From: an uncultured Muribaculum sp.
Lineage (GTDB): Bacteria; Bacteroidota; Bacteroidia; Bacteroidales; Muribaculaceae
Length of the DNA stretch: 64,000 bases
Assembly: GCA_910587665.1 (NCBI GenBank)
Contig: CAJUMZ010000005.1
Span: 1-64,000 of the forward strand
Direction of reading: 5' to 3'
In this document: positions 54,640 to 63,132 of the stretch, piece by piece
Layout: every line of letters starts with the position of its first letter
Numbering within the stretch: the first letter of the stretch is position 1
Notes under the pieces: model-generated
What the model was told of the DNA's origin: nothing
Seen by the model: only the letters and a program-made list of their open reading frames with translations
Database searches by the model: none
Made by a program: the position numbers and the translations under genes

Positions 54640-57600
54640 CTCTTTTTCTTCTTTTTGTCTTTTGGGTTTACTGCGGGTTCTGCCGGCTCCGGTACGGGAG
54701 GAGCGGGAAGCAACCCTTGATTTATAAACATAATGGAATCTTCATGGGATATGGTGTCGCCAAGTTCATCGAAGTTGACATTGGCGGGTTTCCTTTCCGG
54801 GCGTAACGCTCCGAGACGGGCGTTGCGTGCGCCGCGACGGAATACGTTGTCAATCTCTTTGAGCAGGTTGATGCGTGTGGTGTCGACAATGGCAATTGTC
54901 TCGCCGGCTTGGTTGGGCTTGTATTTCGCCCTTCCGAGGCGCACTTTCATCTTGTCGGTGTTGCCCGAAAGGTTGATGCCGAATTTAAACGGTATCGGGG
55001 ATTTCAGTACCGACACATGGTACTTGAAATTCATAGCAAGGTCGTTTGACCCCATTACGGCAAGGCGATAGCGGTCAAAGTCGAAGACGAAGGGGAACAG
55101 CTCAAGGCGGGAATCCTCGACAAGCATCTCAACCGCCATATGGGGGATTACGTTGGTCTTTTTGTCTTTAAAAAGCAGCCATTTTGACAGAGTGCGGAAT
55201 GTCTCGGCATCAAGGAGCACGAGGTCTCTGCCTTCAAGTTTTACGGCCGCGTTTAGCGACGGCATGTCGATATTCATCAATGAGTCGATTTTTGCCGTAG
55301 CCGCCACGTCGGCATCGATCTTGCCTTCGAATGACTGCAACAGTGGCATGAGTGAGTCAACGGCAGGCATCATCCCAATGAATTCCTTTATGTTTATTTC
55401 AGATAGTTGAAGTCCGAAGCCAAAGCGGATATCCTTCTTCGTCGGTGCCGTGTATAATGCCGTGAATGACGCGTTGCCTATGCCTGACTTTGCCGATAGG
55501 TCACGGAGGTTGACTGCTCCGTCTTTTACCAGCAGTTCGCCGTTGAAATCTGACATATACATGTTGGAATATATGATATTGTCAGCTTTCATCGATATGT
55601 CGGCGTCGATATTTACCGGTATCAGGAGTGCTGCCGTAGCTCCTTCCGCCGTAACGGAATCGGCAAGACTGTCAAGCTCGCCTTCCGAGTCGATATCAGC
55701 GAGTTTGACCGACCCGTCTTTGATCTGCTCGGCAAAGGCTGCCCCGTTATAGGATGCCTGTACAAGCTCATTGACATTAAGGGTGTCGCTCTTCACAGAC
55801 AGGCTCACTTTTATCGGTCGCCCTGAGGTGAGGGCGCGTTTCATGTTTCGGATTCCGCCGTTAATTACAAAATCGGAGCTTCCGGCGCGATATTTCACGT
55901 CGTTGAGTATAACGCTGTCGGTAGAAAACTTGACATCCACATGGCTCAGCCGGTTGCGGATCGGGAAATAAGGCGTAAACATCCTTCCCCGCTCGGCGGT
56001 TATGGAGCCTGTGACGTTCCACTTGCGTAGCAGGCGTTTGGTTGTGTTGTCAACACCGAAGTCAACTACATCAAATTGTGACATGTCGATGCGATTGCGG
56101 TGAGGCATGGATTTGCGCATTATCTTCATCACAGAGTCGGGCGATGCCCCCGGATTCATCGCGGCAATGGAGTCGAAGCGATGTTTCATGGCGGGATTCA
56201 TCGGTTTCACAGGCTGCATATGTGCTGTGATATTGACATTACCTTTACGCAGGAATACCCTGTTCATTGAGTCGGCGTAGGAGATGAAGCCTATGCCGGC
56301 ACCTACGTTCATGAGCGGTAATCGTGCCTGTTGCTCAAACCTCCGCAGCGATGCGTAGGCGGAAAGGTCGCGGGCGAAGATGCGTGTAGAGTCGGGGTCG
56401 GTGTAGCGGAGGCGTGCGATTTTGATCGTTCCGCCTATAGGGTTGATTGCCGTGGTGTCGATTGATGACGCCTTGTTGGAACAGCCGACACCACCCTTCA
56501 GGTCGCGCACGGCCACTCCTATGCCATTCATGTCAAGGGCAAGCGTGTCTACTTTCAATGATGCGGTAAGTAAGGAGTCCACACGGTGTTTGTCGCTGAC
56601 AAAACCGTTGTTGGTCCCGAGTTTGAAGCAGGCGTTACGGGTATACATCTCCACGCCGAGATCTGCCGAAGATATGTTGATATCTGACAGGTCGAGATCC
56701 CCGTTGAGGCGTATGCGATGGAATTTCTTAGGCGACAGGTCGCTCTGCCGTAGCCTTGCGTCGGTGTCAAGTGCAATCCTGCCTTTGGCTGAACCGGGAA
56801 ACATCGACATTAACGATTTGGGTAAGTCGGCGAGATTGACGTCGGCGTTGATATGACAGTTGACCAAAGGGTCGGAAATCGGTGATGCTACGTCTCCCTT
56901 GATGTCGATCGACAGACCTTGTCCGCGCATTGAAAGCCCGGAGAGGTTGACAGTTGATTTATCAAGATTATCTCCGTTGATTTTAGCGGAGGCCGTGAGC
57001 CGGATATCGTCAATACTGTACTCGTCATAGACAGCACTGCACTTCGGCACTGTCAGCGAGGCGTCAACCCAAGGCAAAGCTTCGTCACCGAGAGGGTAGG
57101 GGCGCGTCAGGACTGCGGAGAAGTCGACGCTGAGATCTGACCTTATGTCCGGAAGTTGCGGCATCCATTGATCGGGGACAAGAGCCAGACTCTCAAGCAC
57201 CGGAAGCTTGTTTATGTCGAGACTAAATTCGTCTACGGTTATCGGAGTGCCGAGGGTCAATGCTGCGTTTATCACTGCCTTGACCGGTGACAAGGCGATA
57301 TTGAAATCCTTAAACAGGAATCTGTCAGGCGTCTCATGCTTCCATTCAAGTTTGCCGTCTACATCCAGGGAGAGCGAGTCGATGTTTACACCGGGAGGCA
57401 GAAGCGCGTCTAACGAACTGTTGAGTTGCAGGCGATAGGCCGGATTTTCCGCCGATATGACATCGGAATGCAGTAGCGTAAGAGCTATGTCGATAGAGTC
57501 GGCTGCCGAGAAATATCTTACCGGAAGCGAGTCGGTAATTACAAATCGGTTGATGGAGATGTCAGGGAGTGATATAGGCTCCTTTTCTTCTTTATCTTCG

Positions 57601-58076
57601 CCGGGGGGCACTATGTCGTAGTTTACCGTAACACTGTCGTAGGCGACGGCATTGATGCCTGAGCCTGACAGCTCCACGTCGTGAAGGCTAATGTTCCCGC
57701 CAAGGATGGCAAGTAGATTTACACCTCCACGGAAATAACCGACATGTGCCAACGTATCGGCGTATTCGGGCAATCTCTTGCGCATGTCAGAGTCAAGCGA
57801 TGCGAATGCCCGGCTTTTTACTGTGAGCGAGTCGAGTTCTATATATAATGTGGGAAATGTCTTCCAGAAAGTAAGCTCGGCTCGCGACAACGTCACGTCG
57901 GCATTTAGGTTGTCGTTTGCCACCTCGGTCACGATAGGGGTGAGGCGCTGTGGCGTGAGTACCCATACCATAACACTTACCGCGATTAAGGTAATGGCTA
58001 TTATGGCGCCAACTGCCCATCCGGCACATTTGAGGATTTTCAGGAATATGCCGCCTGATTTTTTCTCTCCGCTCAT
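54636..58076 (-). CDS. AsmA-like membrane-anchored protein
   Basis: The 1146-residue product has one N-terminal membrane segment (about 15-38, AVGAIIAITLIAVSVMVWVL) and a long, repeated beta-strand region with the AsmA-type LTPIVTEVANDNLNADVTLS start and many short strand-turn units. The C-terminal RLAVMGSNDLAMNFKYHVSV, the SGNTDKMKVRLGRAK block and a terminal Lys-rich tail (DKKKKKR) are typical of AsmA family proteins. Such proteins bridge the periplasm and help move phospholipid or assemble the outer membrane. The inner-membrane anchored topology fits. Start codon overlaps the upstream stop (ATGA, 58073-58076). Confidence 0.82.
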   Translation of the reverse strand: MSGEKKSGGIFLKILKCAGWAVGAIIAITLIAVSVMVWVLTPQRLTPIVTEVANDNLNADVTLSRAELTFWKTFPTLYIELDSLTVKSRAFASLDSDMRKRLPEYADTLAHVGYFRGGVNLLAILGGNISLHDVELSGSGINAVAYDSVTVNYDIVPPGEDKEEKEPISLPDISINRFVITDSLPVRYFSAADSIDIALTLLHSDVISAENPAYRLQLNSSLDALLPPGVNIDSLSLDVDGKLEWKHETPDRFLFKDFNIALSPVKAVINAALTLGTPITVDEFSLDINKLPVLESLALVPDQWMPQLPDIRSDLSVDFSAVLTRPYPLGDEALPWVDASLTVPKCSAVYDEYSIDDIRLTASAKINGDNLDKSTVNLSGLSMRGQGLSIDIKGDVASPISDPLVNCHINADVNLADLPKSLMSMFPGSAKGRIALDTDARLRQSDLSPKKFHRIRLNGDLDLSDINISSADLGVEMYTRNACFKLGTNNGFVSDKHRVDSLLTASLKVDTLALDMNGIGVAVRDLKGGVGCSNKASSIDTTAINPIGGTIKIARLRYTDPDSTRIFARDLSAYASLRRFEQQARLPLMNVGAGIGFISYADSMNRVFLRKGNVNITAHMQPVKPMNPAMKHRFDSIAAMNPGASPDSVMKIMRKSMPHRNRIDMSQFDVVDFGVDNTTKRLLRKWNVTGSITAERGRMFTPYFPIRNRLSHVDVKFSTDSVILNDVKYRAGSSDFVINGGIRNMKRALTSGRPIKVSLSVKSDTLNVNELVQASYNGAAFAEQIKDGSVKLADIDSEGELDSLADSVTAEGATAALLIPVNIDADISMKADNIIYSNMYMSDFNGELLVKDGAVNLRDLSAKSGIGNASFTALYTAPTKKDIRFGFGLQLSEINIKEFIGMMPAVDSLMPLLQSFEGKIDADVAATAKIDSLMNIDMPSLNAAVKLEGRDLVLLDAETFRTLSKWLLFKDKKTNVIPHMAVEMLVEDSRLELFPFVFDFDRYRLAVMGSNDLAMNFKYHVSVLKSPIPFKFGINLSGNTDKMKVRLGRAKYKPNQAGETIAIVDTTRINLLKEIDNVFRRGARNARLGALRPERKPANVNFDELGDTISHEDSIMFINQGLLPAPPVPEPAEPAVNPKDKKKKKR

Positions 58077-58816
58077 GACTTCTTTTCGTTAGGTTTTCTT
58101 GCCGTTATGTGGAAGCATCCTTGCTTGCGTTCGTATTTTACAAAGCATTTTTTCTCGTCACGCATCTGTTTCAGCACCTCGCCGAGCAAATTTTTAAGGT
58201 CTTCCTGGGTGCGTGCGACAGTTACCGAATCGCATATGAACTTGGTATAGCTTATGTCAAATGTGGTGCCGTAGCGGTGGGCTGATTCTTGCGTGGCGTT
58301 TACGTTGCGGCGGCGCAGTTTTTTCACCGCGCCCTCGGTGCGTAGCACGCTTGTCACTTTCAACCGGTAGTCGCCTCCTCCGCGCGCTACCAGAGAGTCG
58401 TTAAACCGCGCCCCGATCTCTTTTAGCAGTCCCGCCGCTTCCGGCACAAGAAACGGGACTGAATGGGTCAGGTTGTCGACATAATATTCACGGCAACTTT
58501 CTATACGCTTGACAGGTCGCTTGACTCTCCACGCCTTTGCCGCTCCGTCAACAGGGTCAATGCCTATCGCTTTTGCCTCTGCGAGATGTACATGGTTGCT
58601 GTCGTTGAATACTCGTCCCAATGTGCCGCCGATAGGGTTGATTTTCATCTTCACACAACCTCCGTCGGGCATAGAATCGAAATGGGAGAAATAGTCGGAA
58701 TTATCGTACTGAGCGACTTCGGTCGTCTCTGCAGCGTCGCTACGCGAACAGCTGCATCCTTCCAGCGACAGCGCCATCGGAGTTAAAAACAGCATGCAAG
58801 CAATGTATGATTTCAT
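58073..58816 (-). CDS. DUF5715 lipoprotein, peptidase M15-like
   Basis: A 247-residue protein whose signal (MKSYIACMLFLTPMALSLEGC) ends in a lipobox, so it is an inner- or outer-membrane lipoprotein. Near the C-terminus it has ESAHRYGTTFDISYTKF (about 185-200), close to the SxHxxGxAxD zinc motif of M15 DD-peptidases, and TSVLRTEGAVKKL before it, as in the DUF5715 family. It may act on peptidoglycan peptides, but this is inferred from the motif. I chose ATG 58816 over an upstream in-frame start because it begins the lipoprotein signal. First gene of the leftward unit, with the AsmA gene starting within its stop codon. Confidence 0.75.
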   Translation of the reverse strand: MKSYIACMLFLTPMALSLEGCSCSRSDAAETTEVAQYDNSDYFSHFDSMPDGGCVKMKINPIGGTLGRVFNDSNHVHLAEAKAIGIDPVDGAAKAWRVKRPVKRIESCREYYVDNLTHSVPFLVPEAAGLLKEIGARFNDSLVARGGGDYRLKVTSVLRTEGAVKKLRRRNVNATQESAHRYGTTFDISYTKFICDSVTVARTQEDLKNLLGEVLKQMRDEKKCFVKYERKQGCFHITARKPNEKKS

Positions 58817-59158
58817 CTGGCGGATATATGGGTTATATAAATTAAGGTGTAAAATTAGTGAATTGTCGGCTAATGACAAAAAAACAGACGGCATTACTTA
58901 TCGCAAGCTCTGCCGTCCTTCCATTCATGAGAAATCTATCTACTATTATATGATGGATTCTATTGAATGTTCCATTTAAATAGTGTGATTTGTATCAACA
59001 TTGAGGTTTGTATAATTTCAGAGTACAAGTATAGATATTTTGATTTGATTTACACAATAAAAAATGGGGAAAATCACAATTTATGTTGTAAAACATGTTT
59101 TTAACATTTTCGTCGCTTTGCAAAAAGAGTATATAATACTGAAAAATTTCCTTAATGC
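58817..59158. other. Divergent intergenic region
   Basis: AT-rich, about 340 bases between the DUF5715 lipoprotein gene and the frd promoter. It contains the palindrome AAAACATGTTTT. No gene or RNA feature is recognised. The frd promoter lies directly to its right. Confidence 0.4.
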
Positions 59159-59189
59159 TTGTGGCGATAAGTAAAAAATCTTAAATTTG
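59159..59189 (+). promoter_or_regulatory. Promoter of frdCAB
   Basis: TTG (59159-59161), 20 bases, then TAAATTTG (59182-59189), an exact -7 match. The start of FrdC is 73 bases downstream, leaving a leader of about 65 bases. Confidence 0.65.
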
Positions 59190-59262
59190 CATGGTGAACA
59201 ATAGCTACGACTAAGAATTCAATAATATATTAATTTCTAATTTCTCTAATTTTAAAACTACT

Positions 59263-60216
59263 ATGTGGTTAACAAGCTCATCTATAGGGCGTAAATTGAT
59301 CATGGCCATCACAGGCGCATGTCTCGTCCTATTCGTAACTTTTCACTGCTTGATGAACGCAGTAGCAATCGTGTATCCGGCGGCTTACAACGTGATATGC
59401 GAGTTCCTCGGAGCTAACTGGTATGCCCTGGTTGCTTCCCTCGGTTTGGCTGCGCTTTTCATTGTGCACATTATCTATGCCGTGTGGTTGACATTGCAAA
59501 ACCGCAAGGCGCGTGGTAACGACCGTTACAATGTGTCGAAGAAGCCGGCTACCGTTGAATGGTCGTCGCAAAACATGCTTGTGCTCGGTATCGTGATCCT
59601 GGCGTTCCTTGTCGTACACATGATCCAGTTCTGGGCAAAGATGCAGCTTCAGGAAATCCGTGGCGTGGAAAGTGTACTTCCCCCGTCGATGGGTACTCTT
59701 TTCATTCAAGAAGCTTTCTCATGCGTATGGACTCCGATAGTGTATATTATCGGTTTTGTCGCTCTATGGTTCCACATGAACCATGGCTTCTGGTCGATGT
59801 TCCAGTCAGCCGGCTGGAATAACATAACCTGGCTTCCCCGCCTTAAGAGCATCGCATGCTGGTGGACTTCCATCGTCGTGCTTCTCTTTATCGCGCAGGC
59901 TATTGTGTTTACAGTGAACGCCAACAACGATTTCTACAAGAAAGACGCCACTCTGCGCGAGCAGTACATGGAAGTGATGGGTGATGTGGTAGGCATACCT
60001 GTTGACCGCTTCAAATATGATGACTTCTCGGCATCGGTGCGTGAGCATGACTCGCAGATGAAACAGATCCTTGAGAATCCCGAGCAGGCTATGCAGCTGG
60101 GAGCCACCGAGGAAATGATCAATGCTGAGGTCGCACGCTTTGAACCGGTGATCAGCCTCCTCGACTATCTTGAGGGCACTCCCGCAGAAACAGTCAATGT
60201 TAAACCTGAAAACTAA
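59263..60216 (+). CDS. frdC: Succinate dehydrogenase/fumarate reductase cytochrome b subunit
   Basis: Anchors the complex in the inner membrane and carries the haems and quinone site. The first 225 residues show five membrane segments with haem-type His residues (FVTFHCLMN, AALFIVHIIYAV, VVHMIQFW, LWFHMNHGFWS), matching the Bacteroidota cytochrome b558 subunit, which is normally about 220-230 residues. The protein is 317 residues long: after NANNDFYKKD an 80-90 residue acidic, largely helical extension follows (ATEEMINAEVARFEPV), with no Cys or haem motif. In this topology that tail should be periplasmic. The order C-A-B with 8- and 29-base gaps marks a single operon. Confidence 0.88.
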   Translation: MWLTSSSIGRKLIMAITGACLVLFVTFHCLMNAVAIVYPAAYNVICEFLGANWYALVASLGLAALFIVHIIYAVWLTLQNRKARGNDRYNVSKKPATVEWSSQNMLVLGIVILAFLVVHMIQFWAKMQLQEIRGVESVLPPSMGTLFIQEAFSCVWTPIVYIIGFVALWFHMNHGFWSMFQSAGWNNITWLPRLKSIACWWTSIVVLLFIAQAIVFTVNANNDFYKKDATLREQYMEVMGDVVGIPVDRFKYDDFSASVREHDSQMKQILENPEQAMQLGATEEMINAEVARFEPVISLLDYLEGTPAETVNVKPEN

Positions 60217-60224
60217 TTAGCGAT

Positions 60225-62234
60225 ATGGAAGCAACAAAAGAAAACGTTAAAGTGATGAATCCGGCTGATTCCAAGATCCCGGAAGGTCCTATCGCTGAGA
60301 AATGGACCAACTACAAGGCTCACCAGAAGCTTGTGAATCCCGCCAACAAGCGTCGTCTTGACATTATTGTTGTCGGTACAGGTCTTGCAGGTGCGTCGGC
60401 TGCCTCTTCTCTTGCCGAGATGGGCTTCAATGTACTCAACTTCTGCATCCAGGACTCACCCCGCCGTGCCCACTCTATCGCGGCTCAGGGCGGTATAAAC
60501 GCAGCAAAGAATTATCAGAATGACGGTGACTCTGTATACCGTCTGTTCTACGACACAGTGAAGGGTGGTGACTACCGTGCCCGTGAGGCAAACGTGTACC
60601 GTCTTGCCGAGGTGTCAAACAATATAATCGACCAGTGTGTGGCCCAGGGTGTCCCCTTCGCCCGTGAATACGGCGGCTTGCTTGCCAACCGCTCTTTCGG
60701 TGGCGCGCAGGTGTCACGTACTTTCTATGCAAAGGGACAGACCGGTCAGCAGCTTCTCCTCGGTGCATACTCTTCTCTTAACCGCCAGATCAATCTCGGA
60801 AAGGTGAAGAGCTACAACCGCTACGAGATGCACGATGTGGTTATGATCGACGGAAGAGCCCGCGGTATCATTGCCAAGAATCTTGTCACCGGTAAGTTTG
60901 AGCGTTTTGCAGCTCACGCAGTGGTTATCGCAACCGGCGGTTACGGTAACGCTTACTTCTTGTCGACCAACGCCATGGGGTGTAACTGTAGCGCGGCTAT
61001 GGCTTGCTACCGCAAGGGAGCTTATTTCGCCAATCCCGCTTATGTACAGATCCACCCGACATGTATCCCCGTTCACGGCGACCAGCAGTCTAAGTTGACC
61101 CTTATGTCGGAGTCGCTCCGTAACGACGGAAGAATATGGGTACCCAAGAAACTTGAGGATGCAAAGAAGCTTCAGTCAGGTGAAATAAAGGGTTCCGACA
61201 TTCCTGAGGAGGATCGTGACTACTATCTTGAGCGTCGTTATCCGGCATTCGGTAACCTTGTGCCTCGTGACGTTGCATCACGTGCCGCCAAGGAGCGTTG
61301 CGACAAGGGCTTCGGTGTAAACAACACCGGTCTTGCCGTGTTCCTTGACTTCAGTGACGCCATCAACCGTCTCGGCCTTGACACAGTGCGCCAGCGTTAC
61401 GGCAACCTCTTCGACATGTATGAGGAGATCACCGACGTAAATCCCGGCGAGGTAGGTCGCGAAATCAACGGCGAGACTTACTATAACCCGATGATGATAT
61501 TCCCCGCTATCCACTATACAATGGGTGGTATCTGGGTTGACTATGAACTTCAGACCTCTATCAAGGGACTTTTTGCCATCGGTGAGTGTAACTTCTCCGA
61601 CCATGGTGCCAACCGCCTCGGTGCTTCGGCTCTTATGCAGGGTCTTGCCGACGGTTATTTCGTACTTCCCTATACTATACAGAACTATCTGTCCGACCAG
61701 ATCACAGTGCCTCGCTTCTCTACCGATACCCCCGAATTTGACGAGGCGGAGAAGAAGTGTGTCGAGGCTCAGAACGAGTTGCTCAAGATTCAGGGTAAGC
61801 GTTCGGTTGACTCAATCCACAAGGAACTCGGTCATATCATGTGGGAATATGTCGGAATGGCGCGTACCAAGGATGGGCTTACGACAGCGCTTGAGAAGCT
61901 GAAGGCTCTCCGTCAGGAATTCCTCACCAACCTTTATGTGCCCGGTACTGCCGACGGCATGAACATCGAGCTTGACAAGGCATTCCGCCTGAAAGACTTC
62001 ATCACAATGGGTGAGCTTGTGGCTTACGACGCCCTTAACCGTAACGAGAGCTGCGGCGGTCACTTCCGTGAGGAGTATCAGACTGAAGAGGGTGAAGCTA
62101 AGCGCGATGATCAGAACTACTTCTATGTATCGTGCTGGGACTATCAGGGAAGCGACGACAAAGCCCCCGAGCTTATCAAGGAGCCGCTCCACTATGAGGC
62201 TATCAAGGTACAGACCCGTAATTATAAGTCGTAA
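60225..62234 (+). CDS. frdA: Succinate dehydrogenase/fumarate reductase flavoprotein subunit
   Basis: Catalyses fumarate reduction (or the reverse) with covalently bound FAD on the cytoplasmic side. The 669-residue product has the FAD-binding GTGLAGASAASSLAEMGF (about 51-68), the HSIAAQGGINAAKN segment that carries the covalent-flavin His, a substrate segment PTCIPVHGDQQSK, and the C-terminal HYEAIKVQTRNYKS. The long form (about 650-670 residues) is typical of Bacteroidota, Chlorobi and epsilonproteobacterial FrdA. Starts 8 bases after the FrdC stop. Confidence 0.95.
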   Translation: MEATKENVKVMNPADSKIPEGPIAEKWTNYKAHQKLVNPANKRRLDIIVVGTGLAGASAASSLAEMGFNVLNFCIQDSPRRAHSIAAQGGINAAKNYQNDGDSVYRLFYDTVKGGDYRAREANVYRLAEVSNNIIDQCVAQGVPFAREYGGLLANRSFGGAQVSRTFYAKGQTGQQLLLGAYSSLNRQINLGKVKSYNRYEMHDVVMIDGRARGIIAKNLVTGKFERFAAHAVVIATGGYGNAYFLSTNAMGCNCSAAMACYRKGAYFANPAYVQIHPTCIPVHGDQQSKLTLMSESLRNDGRIWVPKKLEDAKKLQSGEIKGSDIPEEDRDYYLERRYPAFGNLVPRDVASRAAKERCDKGFGVNNTGLAVFLDFSDAINRLGLDTVRQRYGNLFDMYEEITDVNPGEVGREINGETYYNPMMIFPAIHYTMGGIWVDYELQTSIKGLFAIGECNFSDHGANRLGASALMQGLADGYFVLPYTIQNYLSDQITVPRFSTDTPEFDEAEKKCVEAQNELLKIQGKRSVDSIHKELGHIMWEYVGMARTKDGLTTALEKLKALRQEFLTNLYVPGTADGMNIELDKAFRLKDFITMGELVAYDALNRNESCGGHFREEYQTEEGEAKRDDQNYFYVSCWDYQGSDDKAPELIKEPLHYEAIKVQTRNYKS

Positions 62235-62263
62235 TTTTCACAACATTAAGAAAGTAAACTCAA

Positions 62264-63013
62264 ATGGCAAATATAACTGTTCAACTTAAGGTGTGGCGTC
62301 AAGCCGGACCGAAGGAAAAAGGCGAGTTCAAGACTTATACGGTCGAGACCGATACTGACACTTCTTTCCTTGAAACTCTTGACATCCTTAACGAGCAACT
62401 CGTGGCTAACCACGAAGAGCCTATCGCTTTTGACCATGACTGTCGCGAAGGTATCTGCGGTATGTGCTCGTTGTATATCAACGGACATCCCCACGGTCCC
62501 GCTACCGGAGCTACCACATGTCAGCTTTACATGCGTCGCTTCAAGGACGGTGAGATTATCACTGTAGAGCCTTGGCGCTCGGCCGCGTTCCCTGTAATCA
62601 AGGACCTCATGGTTGACCGCAACGCTTTCGACAAGATCCAGCAGGCAGGCGGTTACGTGTCGTTTAACTGCGGCGGCGCCCAGGATGCCAACAGCCTTCC
62701 TATCTCCAAGGTCAACGCCGACCTCGCGATGGATGCTGCCACCTGTATCGGATGCGGTGCATGTGTCGCAGCTTGTAAAAACGGTTCGGCGATGCTGTTC
62801 GTATCGGCTAAGGTGAGCCAGTTTGCTCTCCTTCCCCAGGGCCAGATAGAGCGTGCGCGTCGTGCGCGTGCAATGGTGAAGAAGATGGATGAACTCGGAT
62901 TCGGTAACTGTACCAACACCGGTGCATGCGCTGCTGAATGTCCGAAGAACATCTCACTCAGCAACATCGCGCGTCTTAACCGTGAGTTTATCAAGGCTAA
63001 ATGTAAGGATTAA
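62264..63013 (+). CDS. frdB: Succinate dehydrogenase/fumarate reductase iron-sulfur subunit
   Basis: Passes electrons from the flavin to the membrane haems and quinone through three iron-sulfur clusters. The 249-residue product has the plant-type [2Fe-2S] motif CREGICGMCSLYING (about 64-78) with its fourth Cys near TTCQL, then CIGCGACVAACKNGS (about 160-175), and the CTNTGACAAECPKNI block (about 215-230). These supply the ligands for the [4Fe-4S] and [3Fe-4S] clusters. Full length, last gene of the operon, followed by a strong terminator. Confidence 0.95.
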   Translation: MANITVQLKVWRQAGPKEKGEFKTYTVETDTDTSFLETLDILNEQLVANHEEPIAFDHDCREGICGMCSLYINGHPHGPATGATTCQLYMRRFKDGEIITVEPWRSAAFPVIKDLMVDRNAFDKIQQAGGYVSFNCGGAQDANSLPISKVNADLAMDAATCIGCGACVAACKNGSAMLFVSAKVSQFALLPQGQIERARRARAMVKKMDELGFGNCTNTGACAAECPKNISLSNIARLNREFIKAKCKD

Positions 63014-63036
63014 GCTGTTACAGGCTTGAATATGGT

Positions 63037-63070
63037 CAGGGCGTCACCGAAGTGACGCCCTGTTCTTTTT
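63037..63070 (+). terminator. Terminator of frdCAB
   Basis: CAGGGCGTCAC (63037-63047) pairs perfectly with GTGACGCCCTG (63052-63062), 4-base CGAA loop, followed by TTCTTTTT. A classic strong intrinsic terminator. Confidence 0.9.
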
Positions 63071-63083
63071 ATGGTAAAAAATA

Positions 63084-63106
63084 GAAGCCCGCGATAAGCG
63101 GGCTTC
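63084..63106 (-). terminator. Terminator of the right-edge gene
   Basis: GAAGCCCGC (63084-63092) pairs with GCGGGCTTC (63098-63106) around a 5-base loop; read leftward the stem is followed by TATTTTTTACC. It ends the transcript of the gene that enters from the right edge. Confidence 0.8.
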
Positions 63107-63132
63107 CGTAGTATGTATGCTGGCTTGATCAA

